From contig JAGOUK010000013.1 of the NCBI GenBank assembly GCA_018061225.1, forward strand, positions 1 to 10,376: a stretch of DNA of 10,376 nt. Reading direction: 5' to 3'. This DNA is from Candidatus Omnitrophota bacterium (GTDB taxonomy: Bacteria > Omnitrophota > Gorgyraeia > 2-02-FULL-51-18 > JAGOUK01). The position numbers and the translations under genes are program-made. The notes under the pieces are model-generated. The model did no database searches and was not told the origin of the DNA. It saw only the letters and a program-made list of their open reading frames with translations. Shown here in pieces: positions 1 through 5,648 of the stretch (its first letter is position 1; each line of letters opens with the position of its first letter).

Positions 1-147
1 CCGGATCGGGTTCATGTTCTTGCCGGCGGCCGCATCATTAAGTCGGGAGGCAAGGACTTGGCTCTGGAGCTTGAAGCGCGCGGGTATGATTGGGTGATGG
101 CCGAAGCCGCGGTCGCCGAGCTCAACGTGGCATCAGGAAAAGTTTAG
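1..147 (+). CDS. sufC: SufC, Fe-S assembly ATPase (C-terminal fragment)
   Basis: This is the last 48 codons of a gene that begins before the window, read in frame 1 and ending in TAG at 145-147. The reading PDRVHVLAGGRIIKSGG matches the C-terminal strand of SufC-type ABC ATPases, where the D-loop/H-loop region is followed by 'V.VL..GRIV.SG'. The end, with LALELEARGYDW, is also typical ('LA.ELE..GY.W'). SufC hydrolyses ATP in the cytoplasmic SufBC2D scaffold and is needed for iron entry into the nascent cluster. Walker A, signature and Walker B lie outside the window, so catalytic competence cannot be judged. sufD starts 3 bases after the stop, which supports the call. Confidence 0.88.
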   Translation, partial: PDRVHVLAGGRIIKSGGKDLALELEARGYDWVMAEAAVAELNVASGKV

Positions 148-150
148 GCT

Positions 151-1374
151 GTGAGCTCATTGACCGCAGAACCCACGGAACGAACGCTTGCCGCCTGGGC
201 CTTATCGGCCCTGGACGCGTCCGGCAGCCGCTGCTCGGAGTGGCTGGGCCGATTCCGCGCGGAGTCCCTCAGCCGGCTTGAGGCGGATGGATTTCCGCGT
301 CCTCAGGAAGATGCCTGGAGAAACATGGGGCTTGATGGGCTTCTCAAGCCCGTTTGGCGCAGGGCGGAGGACCGCTCGCTCCTAACGCTTCCGCCAAGTC
401 AGTCTGGTGTCGAGCTCAAAAGCTGGGATGATCTGGCCAAAATGCCGGATCCATCAGCCGGTCGGCTCGAATCTGGTCCCTTTGCATCATTTAACGCTGC
501 CTTCATGGACAAGGCCTTCAGCGTGCGGGCCGCGCGGAATGTTTGTTGCTTGCAGCCGTTACGTTTTACGCCGGAGCCCCGCAAAGGCTCCGCCGCAGGA
601 TGGATGATCAACCCCCGCGCCAGTGTTCTCCTGGAGCCCGGCTCGCGCTTGGACCTTATTCTAGATCTCAGTCAGCTGCCGGCGGAGCAGGGGCTTCTGA
701 ACCTTGTGATGGATATACAACTTTGTGATCAGACGGCGCTCAACCTAGTGGTTGCGGGGGCTGATTCGGAAGCGGCGATCAGTCTTTTGGACCTGTCGGT
801 GCTGCAGGGCCGAGATAGTGTGTTTCGTCTGTTTGCGCTCGAAACGCAGGCCGCTCAGAGCCGCATCGAATTAGCGGCCTCGCTTCAGGGGCAGAACGCT
901 TCCACGGATCTATTCGGCCTGGCGCTTCTGGGCAAGGCATCGCGTGTTTTTCATCACTTCCGCGTAGACCACCGTGTTCCGCACACGCAGAGTCAGCAGG
1001 TGTTCAAAAGTGTTCTCGGTGGTGAAGCGCGCTACGAATTCGACAGCCTGGCGACGATTCATCCCGAAGCCCCGCATTGCTCCAGCGAGCAGCTCAATAA
1101 GAATCTAGTTCTTTCCGACTCCGCGCGCGCCTACGCGCGTCCTCAATTGGCCATTCACACGGATGAAGTGCAATGCCATCACGGCGCCACCGTTGGTCAG
1201 ATGAGCGCCGAAGAATTGCTGTATTTGAGAACCCGAGGAATTCATCCCGCGGCGGCATCCTCCCTGATCATGCGGGGGTTTGTGGATGATCTGCTCAAAG
1301 AGATTCCGGTCTCTTCGGCTGTGGCGGATCTTCAGCGGCGGGCGCATGCGCGGCTCGAGGAGATCGCCCAATGA
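151..1374 (+). CDS. sufD: SufD, Fe-S cluster assembly scaffold subunit
   Basis: This 407-residue protein belongs to the SufB/SufD beta-helix family. SufD pairs with SufB on a SufC dimer to form the cytoplasmic scaffold on which clusters are built. The diagnostic C-terminal block is clear: EQLNKNLVLSDSARAYARPQL (about 313-333), then DEVQCHHGATVGQ (338-350), then LYLRTRGI (357-364). The Cys342-His343-His344 run aligns with the conserved CSHGATVG of the family, whose cysteine and histidine are implicated in cluster assembly in E. coli SufD. SufB is usually longer (about 470 residues), so the length favours SufD. The start is GTG at 151, three bases after the sufC stop, with AGGAAAAG at 135-142 as ribosome binding site. 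The stop overlaps the sufS start by four bases (ATGA). Confidence 0.93.
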   Translation: MSSLTAEPTERTLAAWALSALDASGSRCSEWLGRFRAESLSRLEADGFPRPQEDAWRNMGLDGLLKPVWRRAEDRSLLTLPPSQSGVELKSWDDLAKMPDPSAGRLESGPFASFNAAFMDKAFSVRAARNVCCLQPLRFTPEPRKGSAAGWMINPRASVLLEPGSRLDLILDLSQLPAEQGLLNLVMDIQLCDQTALNLVVAGADSEAAISLLDLSVLQGRDSVFRLFALETQAAQSRIELAASLQGQNASTDLFGLALLGKASRVFHHFRVDHRVPHTQSQQVFKSVLGGEARYEFDSLATIHPEAPHCSSEQLNKNLVLSDSARAYARPQLAIHTDEVQCHHGATVGQMSAEELLYLRTRGIHPAAASSLIMRGFVDDLLKEIPVSSAVADLQRRAHARLEEIAQ

Positions 1375-2588
1375 AGACGGTGGCGGCCGTCCGCAAGGAT
1401 TTTCCGATGCTGGAAGCGGTGATGAATGGACGTCCGCTGGTCTATCTTGATAACGCCGCTTCCACCCAAAAACCCGTGCAAGTCCTGGAGCGGATGGACC
1501 GATTTTACCGGAACGAGTACGCGAACGTTCACCGCGGGGTTTACCGCCTGAGCCACGATGCGACGGCCGCCTGCGAAGCGGTGCGGGAGCTATGCCGCCT
1601 TTTGTTAGGGGCCGCCTCCGAGCGCGAGATCGTTTTTGTCCGCGGCGCGACTGAAGCCGTCAATCTGGTCGCTTCCACTTACGCGGCGGACCGGGCCAAG
1701 CCCGGAATGTCCGTCGTGATCACCGAGACCGAACATCACGCCAATCTGGTTCCCTGGCAGGCGCTATGCGAACGGACTGGGATGAGTCTAAAAGTGATTC
1801 CCGTCGATGACGCGGGCGCGCTCCTGATGGATGCCGCCAGCCGACTGATCGATTCTGGAACTTTGCTGGTGGCCGCAGGGCATGTTTCGAATGTTCTGGG
1901 TGTGACGCATGAGGTTCGGGCCCTTGCGAGGCTGGCGCACGCGGCCGGCGCGGTGATGTTGGTGGACGGGGCGCAGGCGGTTCCGCATCAACCGGTGGAC
2001 GTGAGGGAACTTGAATGTGATTTTTACTGCTTATCAAGTCACAAGGTTTACGGGCCCACGGGAGTCGGTGTTCTTTACGGGCGTCTTGAGCTTTTGGAGG
2101 GGATGCGGCCGTATCAGTACGGCGGCGATATGATCGAGTCGGTGAGTTTTAAAAAAACCACCTACGCCCGCGCGCCTCAGCGCTTCGAAGCGGGGACGCC
2201 TCCATTCGCGGAGATCATTGGATTGGGAGCGGCGATCGAATACCTTAACGCGCTCGGCTGGGATTGGATTGCTGCCCAGGAGCAGAAACTTTTTGCGCAT
2301 GCCTCCGCCGCTTTGGCGGCGATTCCTGGACTCAAAATTTACGGAAGCGGTCCGCACCGTGCCAGCCTTATTTCTTTTACGCTCGGCGAAGTCCATCCCC
2401 ATGACATCGGAACCGTTCTGGATGAGGCGGGGATCGCCGTGCGCGCGGGACATCATTGCGCGCAGCCGACCATGACGCGATTCGGCGTGCCGGCCATGGT
2501 CAGGGCTTCCTTTTCTTTTTACAACACGCTCGAGGAAGCGAATCAGCTCGCGGAAGCGGTCAAAACCGCCCGGAGGATATTCGCGTGA
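1371..2588 (+). CDS. sufS: SufS, cysteine desulfurase (group II)
   Basis: This is a 405-residue PLP-dependent cysteine desulfurase that converts L-cysteine to L-alanine and leaves a persulfide on the enzyme as the sulfur source for cluster assembly. The sequence shows YLDNAAST (25-32), TETEHHANLVPW (118-129) with the histidine that stacks on PLP, and VDGAQAVPH (198-206) with the PLP-binding aspartate. It also shows SSHKVYGPTG (222-231) with the Schiff-base lysine K225, and RAGHHCAQP (358-366) with catalytic Cys363. The RxGHHCA motif and the short active-site loop mark group II (SufS) rather than group I (IscS/NifS). Length is normal for the family. ATG at 1371 overlaps the sufD stop. Group II enzymes need a sulfur acceptor to be efficient, and the adjacent sufU provides one. 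Confidence 0.97.
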   Translation: MKTVAAVRKDFPMLEAVMNGRPLVYLDNAASTQKPVQVLERMDRFYRNEYANVHRGVYRLSHDATAACEAVRELCRLLLGAASEREIVFVRGATEAVNLVASTYAADRAKPGMSVVITETEHHANLVPWQALCERTGMSLKVIPVDDAGALLMDAASRLIDSGTLLVAAGHVSNVLGVTHEVRALARLAHAAGAVMLVDGAQAVPHQPVDVRELECDFYCLSSHKVYGPTGVGVLYGRLELLEGMRPYQYGGDMIESVSFKKTTYARAPQRFEAGTPPFAEIIGLGAAIEYLNALGWDWIAAQEQKLFAHASAALAAIPGLKIYGSGPHRASLISFTLGEVHPHDIGTVLDEAGIAVRAGHHCAQPTMTRFGVPAMVRASFSFYNTLEEANQLAEAVKTARRIFA

Positions 2589-3088
2589 GTCAGGGGCAGG
2601 AAGCCGCCAACCGCATGCCGTTGGAGAATCTCTATCAGGAGGTCATCCTCGACCACAACAGGAGTCCCCGAAACTTCAGACCGCTGGAAGCATGCACGGC
2701 CAGCTGCCACGGTCACAACCCGCTCTGCGGGGATGATTACGAAATCTATGTTCAGATTGCCCCCGGCAGTGAGGCGCGGATCTCAGATATCAGTTTTACC
2801 GGTAAAGGGTGCGCGATTTCGAAGGCATCGGGTTCCATGATGACCGCGAAGATCAAGGGGAAGACGCTGCGGGAAGCCCGTATGGTCAAAGATAAATTTT
2901 TGGATCTGGTGACGCGCGATGCCGCCGCCGTGACCCCGGAGACGGAGGCGCTTTTGGGAAGTCTTAACATTTTTGCTGGCGTCAAAAAATATCCGATACG
3001 CGTCAAATGCGCGACACTGGTGTGGCGCGCGTTGGAAGAAGCTCTCAATCAGGCGGAAGCCGCCAATAGTTCAGGAGGTGTCTCATGA
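2585..3088 (+). CDS. sufU: SufU, zinc-dependent sulfur-transfer partner of SufS
   Basis: This is a 167-residue IscU-fold protein of the SufU type. It accepts sulfur from SufS, with a zinc ion swapping ligands at the interface. Three cysteines and an aspartate match the family metal site: NPLCGDD (45-51, Cys48 and Asp50), GKGCAISKASGSMM (73-86, Cys76) and VKCATLVW (140-147, Cys142). The KIKGKTLREARMVKD stretch after the second cysteine fits the extra segment that separates SufU from classical IscU. No HSCA-binding LPPVK motif is seen, again favouring SufU. I chose GTG at 2585, overlapping the sufS stop (GTGA), because GGAGGA at 2572-2577 lies 7 bases before it. ATG at 2615, just before PLENLYQE, is a possible shorter start but has a weaker ribosome binding site. 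No sufE is visible, so SufU is the likely relay. Confidence 0.93.
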   Translation: MSQGQEAANRMPLENLYQEVILDHNRSPRNFRPLEACTASCHGHNPLCGDDYEIYVQIAPGSEARISDISFTGKGCAISKASGSMMTAKIKGKTLREARMVKDKFLDLVTRDAAAVTPETEALLGSLNIFAGVKKYPIRVKCATLVWRALEEALNQAEAANSSGGVS

Positions 3089-3657
3089 TCGAGTCGACCA
3101 TCAACATCCACGCAGAAACCACGCCCAATCCCCACACTTTGCGCTTCGTCGTGAACCGCGAATTGATCGGAGGCGGGTCGGTGAATTTTAGAGACGCGGC
3201 TGCCGCCAAGCATTCGCCGCTGGCCTCGGCACTGTTTGAAATTTCGAATGTGCAGGGCGTGCTGATCGGTCAGGGGTTTGTGACCGTTACCAAATCACCC
3301 GAGAGCCTCTGGTCCGAATTGGCTCCCAGCTGCACCCGCACGCTCAGGACTATTCTCGAAACCGTTGAAGATGTTGTGGGTTCACAACCGGGCGAGATGC
3401 CTCCGGCGTCGTTTCCGGGAGGAGGGGATGACCCCATTTCGCTGAAGATTCAAGAAATTCTGAACACGGAAGTTCGTCCGGCCGTGGCGATGGACGGCGG
3501 AGACATTATTTTTTATGGCTACAAGGACGGGATCGTATCGCTGCATCTGCAGGGCTCATGCTCTTCCTGCCCGAGTTCGGTGATGACGCTTAAAATGGGC
3601 GTAGAGAACCGCTTGAAGATGCTGATCCCCGAAGTCAAAGAAGTGATACAGGTCTGA
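3085..3657 (+). CDS. nfu: Nfu-type Fe-S scaffold/carrier (Nfu_N plus NifU domains)
   Basis: This 190-residue protein has the two-domain layout of NFU1-like cluster carriers. The N-terminal Nfu_N domain (about 10-98) contains TPNPHTLRF (13-21) and SPLASALFEI...GVLIGQGFVTVTK. A Gly/Pro-rich linker (about 99-115) leads to a C-terminal NifU-like domain (about 118-190) with RPAVAMDGGDI and GSCSSCPSS. Cys159 and Cys162 form the CxxC that binds a cluster, normally [4Fe-4S] across a dimer. Such proteins pass completed clusters to apo-proteins in the cytoplasm. It lacks the degenerate A-type domain of E. coli NfuA, so it resembles mitochondrial NFU1 more in architecture. ATG overlaps the sufU stop (ATGA), with a strong AGGAGGTG at 3073-3080. 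It is the last gene of the suf run. I see no hairpin terminator after it. Confidence 0.92.
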   Translation: MIESTINIHAETTPNPHTLRFVVNRELIGGGSVNFRDAAAAKHSPLASALFEISNVQGVLIGQGFVTVTKSPESLWSELAPSCTRTLRTILETVEDVVGSQPGEMPPASFPGGGDDPISLKIQEILNTEVRPAVAMDGGDIIFYGYKDGIVSLHLQGSCSSCPSSVMTLKMGVENRLKMLIPEVKEVIQV

Positions 3658-3682
3658 TCTTCAAAATAGTTGAAATTGATAA

Positions 3683-3712
3683 TTGATAATAATTATTAAG
3701 TTATGATAAGAT
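3683..3712 (+). promoter_or_regulatory. Probable sigma-70 promoter of the ferredoxin operon
   Basis: TTGATA at 3683-3688 (5 of 6 to the -35 consensus) is followed, after 18 bases, by TAAGAT at 3707-3712 as -10. TGA stands directly before it, giving an extended -10 (TGnTAnnnT). The surrounding 87-base gap is strikingly AT-rich compared with the flanking genes. An alternative pair, TTATTA at 3693-3698 and CATAAT at 3717-3722 (also 18 apart), cannot be excluded. Either choice leaves the Fur-like site overlapping core promoter elements. Confidence 0.6.
3684..3698 (+). promoter_or_regulatory. Fur box (7-1-7), probable iron-responsive operator
   Basis: The 15 bases TGATAATAATTATTA match the 7-1-7 Fur consensus TGATAATnATTATCA at 13 of the 14 specified positions. 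The only difference is T instead of C at 3697. A further GATAAT hexamer at 3678-3683 precedes the GATAAT at 3685-3690 by one base, giving the hexamer array (two forward, one inverted) of classical Fur sites. The core TAATAATTATTA (3687-3698) is a perfect palindrome. The site overlaps the -35 and spacer of the likely ferredoxin promoter, the usual position for repression by iron-loaded Fur. The match is seen directly. Binding by Fur is inferred, and AT-rich intergenic DNA raises the chance-match rate. Confidence 0.68.
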
Positions 3713-3744
3713 TGCTCATAATTAAGCATAGGGGTAATACGTAA

Positions 3745-3978
3745 ATGGCTGTTTTAGAAAATCGTTATAAAGAAAATGCTGCCGGCAAATTTTATGTCGA
3801 CAGTCAATGCATCGACTGCGATCTTTGCCGTCAGACCGCTCCCGGAAATTTTGACCGCAATCAAGACGGCGGATATTCTTTTGTTAAAAAGCAGCCCCAG
3901 ACTCCCGACGAAGAAGCGCAGTGTCAGGAGGCCATGCAGGGATGTCCTGTGGAAGCGATCGGCAACAACGGTGAATAA
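3745..3978 (+). CDS. Single-cluster [4Fe-4S] ferredoxin
   Basis: This is a 77-residue acidic ferredoxin. CIDCDLC gives Cys22, Cys25 and Cys28, and GCPVEAI gives the fourth cluster ligand, Cys67, so the motif is CxxCxxC...CP with one [4Fe-4S] cluster. It resembles the Desulfovibrio/Thermotoga one-cluster type, but the CP that normally follows the first motif is Ala32-Pro33. Cys60, seven residues before Cys67, lines up with the partner of that missing cysteine, so the structural disulfide of Thermotoga ferredoxin cannot form and Cys60 is left free. The protein should act as a cytoplasmic low-potential electron carrier; its partner is unknown. AGGGG at 3730-3734 precedes the ATG by 10 bases. The gene follows a Fur-like promoter and begins a probable operon. 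A link to the upstream suf genes as electron donor for cluster assembly is only inferred from position. Confidence 0.9.
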   Translation: MAVLENRYKENAAGKFYVDSQCIDCDLCRQTAPGNFDRNQDGGYSFVKKQPQTPDEEAQCQEAMQGCPVEAIGNNGE

Positions 3979-4000
3979 TTCAAGCGAAGGAGCGGCTATC

Positions 4001-4375
4001 ATGAAACTCAATCGATTTTGGATCGGATCAGCCTTAATGCTCGGGGTTGCCGCTTTTGGTTCCGCCGCCGCAGCGGCTGAGGAGCCGGCGATGCCCGCCG
4101 CGGCCGCGACCATGGAAGACAATCTTGATAATCTCGAATTTGCATCAGGTGAGGCAACCTCATTTGATGCCGCCAGCGGAAAACTTCAGGTCAAGGTCTA
4201 TCTCGATGATGCCGGCAATCCTTCAGAAAACACCATCGAACTGAACGTCGACACAGACACCGAAATCACCAATGGCGAGAAAGACTTGGACGCAACCGCG
4301 CTGAAGACCGGGGTTGAGATCGATGTTGAGTACGACAAGAACAGCAATAAAGCGACCTACGTCTTCGTTTACTAA
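4001..4375 (+). CDS. Small exported protein, DUF5666-like beta fold (hypothetical)
   Basis: This 124-residue protein has no certain function. Residues 1-26 form a Sec signal peptide: MKLNR, then a hydrophobic run, ending SAAAAA before EEPAMP, with likely cleavage near residue 26. A short Ala/Pro-rich linker follows. The mature part (about 45-124) alternates beta strands and turns: a GEATSFDAASGKLQVKVYLDD opening, ELNVDTDTEITNGEKDLDATALKTGVEIDVEYD, then KATYVFVY. This 'T.i..g....d...L..G..v.V.Y......A..v' rhythm resembles DUF5666/OB-like periplasmic domains. That is a pattern judgement, not a search result. The mature protein is strongly acidic. I chose ATG 4001 over an upstream in-frame ATG at 3776 because the latter lies inside the ferredoxin gene, while AAGGAG at 3987-3992 sits 8 bases before 4001. 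It lies 22 bases after the ferredoxin, so is probably cotranscribed. Confidence 0.83.
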   Translation: MKLNRFWIGSALMLGVAAFGSAAAAAEEPAMPAAAATMEDNLDNLEFASGEATSFDAASGKLQVKVYLDDAGNPSENTIELNVDTDTEITNGEKDLDATALKTGVEIDVEYDKNSNKATYVFVY

Positions 4376-5392
4376 TTGAAGCGTCTTCTCAACGAGCTTC
4401 ATCGCGCAGACCGCGCGAATTCTTTTTTCAAGCCTGATTCCTCCATCCTCATAGCCCTCTCCGGGGGGCCTGACTCCGTTTGTTTGACGCTTTTGGTTAA
4501 CGCGCTCCGTGAATCCAAGAGGCTTCGCGTGGCTGCCGCTCATGTGAATCATGGGCTACGATCGTCCGCGGACCGCGATGAAGTTTGGGTGAGGCAATTC
4601 TGTGAAGCGAGGAAGATTCCGTTTTATTCGGCGCGGATACGCGTCGCTGCGCGGGCGCTTAAAGAGCGTGAATCCGTCGAAGAAGCGGCGAGGCGCGCGC
4701 GATACGAGGCGCTGGTCCGAATCGCCCATAAGAACGGATTCGAGCTTCTGGCCACCGGGCATACGGCTGACGATCAGGCGGAGACCGTGATGATGCGCCT
4801 TGCCGGCGGATGTGGCTTGTGGGGCCTGGCGGGTATTCCGACGCGGCGGACCGCATCAAGCGGGGTGTCCGTGATCCGGCCTCTTTTGGGCATTCCAAAA
4901 CAGGATGTGCTGGACGCGCTGAAGCGGGCCCGCGTGAAATTTAGAACTGATTCGACAAATCGCTCAAGCCAATTTTTACGCAACCGCGTCCGCTTTGAGG
5001 CTTTGCCGCTGCTGAGGAAGCGGATCAATCCGAGGATCGACTCCCATCTGGCGGAATTGGCCGCGGACGCGGGCCGGTGGCGTTCATGGGCGGAAGGGGA
5101 GGCTCTGCGCTTCATCCATCGGCATGGGGCGCGCCGTTCCGGAAAAATAACTTTTGGCTCACGCGCATTTGAAAAACTCGCGGAGCCTTTGAGAGCCCCG
5201 GTGTTTATCAAAATCATGGAACTGATCAGCGGGCGGGAGCAGCACTTGAGACGCGAACATTTTCGCCAGCTCGAAACTCTTCTCGTCGAGCCCGGTGAAG
5301 GCAGCTGCAAGCTTGCCCACGGGGCCGTGGTCAGCGCCATCGGCAGCGGGCCCGCGCGCCGCATCATCTGGAAATCACCCGTCATTCGTTGA
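4376..5392 (+). CDS. tilS: TilS, tRNA(Ile)-lysidine synthetase
   Basis: This 338-residue enzyme attaches lysine to C34 of the CAU-anticodon tRNA-Ile, changing its decoding from AUG to AUA, using ATP. The N-terminal PP-loop ATPase shows SGGPDS (29-34), AAHVNHGLR (54-62) and GHTADDQAETVMMRL (128-142). TDSTNRSSQFLRNRVR (191-206) is the conserved block after the ATPase domain. A middle helical domain follows. The length is close to short TilS forms and well below the 432 residues of E. coli, so the C-terminal tRNA-binding extension is reduced or absent. The usual RGSGLRGL is GGCGLWGL here (144-151). The likely start is TTG at 4376, directly after the preceding TAA, with no Shine-Dalgarno. Termination-reinitiation is probable. 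The stop codon lies within the -35 box of the rpsU promoter. Confidence 0.92.
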   Translation: MKRLLNELHRADRANSFFKPDSSILIALSGGPDSVCLTLLVNALRESKRLRVAAAHVNHGLRSSADRDEVWVRQFCEARKIPFYSARIRVAARALKERESVEEAARRARYEALVRIAHKNGFELLATGHTADDQAETVMMRLAGGCGLWGLAGIPTRRTASSGVSVIRPLLGIPKQDVLDALKRARVKFRTDSTNRSSQFLRNRVRFEALPLLRKRINPRIDSHLAELAADAGRWRSWAEGEALRFIHRHGARRSGKITFGSRAFEKLAEPLRAPVFIKIMELISGREQHLRREHFRQLETLLVEPGEGSCKLAHGAVVSAIGSGPARRIIWKSPVIR

Positions 5393-5417
5393 CAGTCCCC
5401 CTACGCTACCTTATAAT
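5389..5417 (+). promoter_or_regulatory. Consensus sigma-70 promoter of rpsU
   Basis: TTGACA (5389-5394) and TATAAT (5412-5417) are both perfect matches to the -35 and -10 hexamers, separated by exactly 17 bases. Transcription should begin about 5423-5425, giving a leader of roughly 30 bases. The TGA stop of tilS (5390-5392) is part of the -35 box. This is the strongest promoter in the window and fits a ribosomal protein gene. Confidence 0.92.
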
Positions 5418-5452
5418 GCCCGAACTCTTCCAAGAAAGGAGCCTTTAAATTC

Positions 5453-5638
5453 ATGTCGCAAGTAGATGTTGGTCCCAACGAGCCTTTAGAACGTGCGTTA
5501 CGCCGCTTCAAGAAAAAGATCGAGCGCGAAGGTACCTTAAAAACCTTGAGCGCCAAAAAGCATTACGAAAAGCCCAGCGAGGTCAAGCGCCGCAAAAAGC
5601 GCACCGCCCGCCGCACAACAACGACTTCGAAGCGCTAG
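5453..5638 (+). CDS. rpsU: 30S ribosomal protein bS21
   Basis: This 61-residue, very basic protein is bS21, which binds late to the 30S subunit near the 3' end of 16S rRNA and helps mRNA engagement. The signature is PNEPLERALRRFKKKIEREGTLK (8-30), followed by KKHYEKPSEVKRRKKRTARR and a Thr-rich basic tail. Length is a little under the 71 residues of E. coli S21, which is common. The gene has its own perfect promoter and the Shine-Dalgarno AAGGAG (5436-5441), 11 bases before ATG. The Shine-Dalgarno sits inside a short inverted repeat, AAAGG/CCTTT (5435-5439 and 5442-5446), which could influence access although its loop would be only 2 bases. The protease gene starts 10 bases downstream, so readthrough is expected. 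Confidence 0.95.
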   Translation: MSQVDVGPNEPLERALRRFKKKIEREGTLKTLSAKKHYEKPSEVKRRKKRTARRTTTTSKR

Positions 5639-5648
5639 TCGTCAGGTC

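Noticed and set aside
2456..2584. Longer SufU with an upstream in-frame ATG at 2456
   Set aside because: The extension lies inside sufS, has no SufU homology, and a good ribosome binding site precedes GTG 2585.
3658..3680. Rho-independent terminator after the suf operon
   Set aside because: No GC stem followed by a T-run is present between the nfu stop and the promoter, so readthrough into the ferredoxin operon remains possible.
3776..4000. Extended N-terminus for the exported protein
   Set aside because: It would run through the ferredoxin gene in another frame and bury the signal peptide; AAGGAG sits before ATG 4001.
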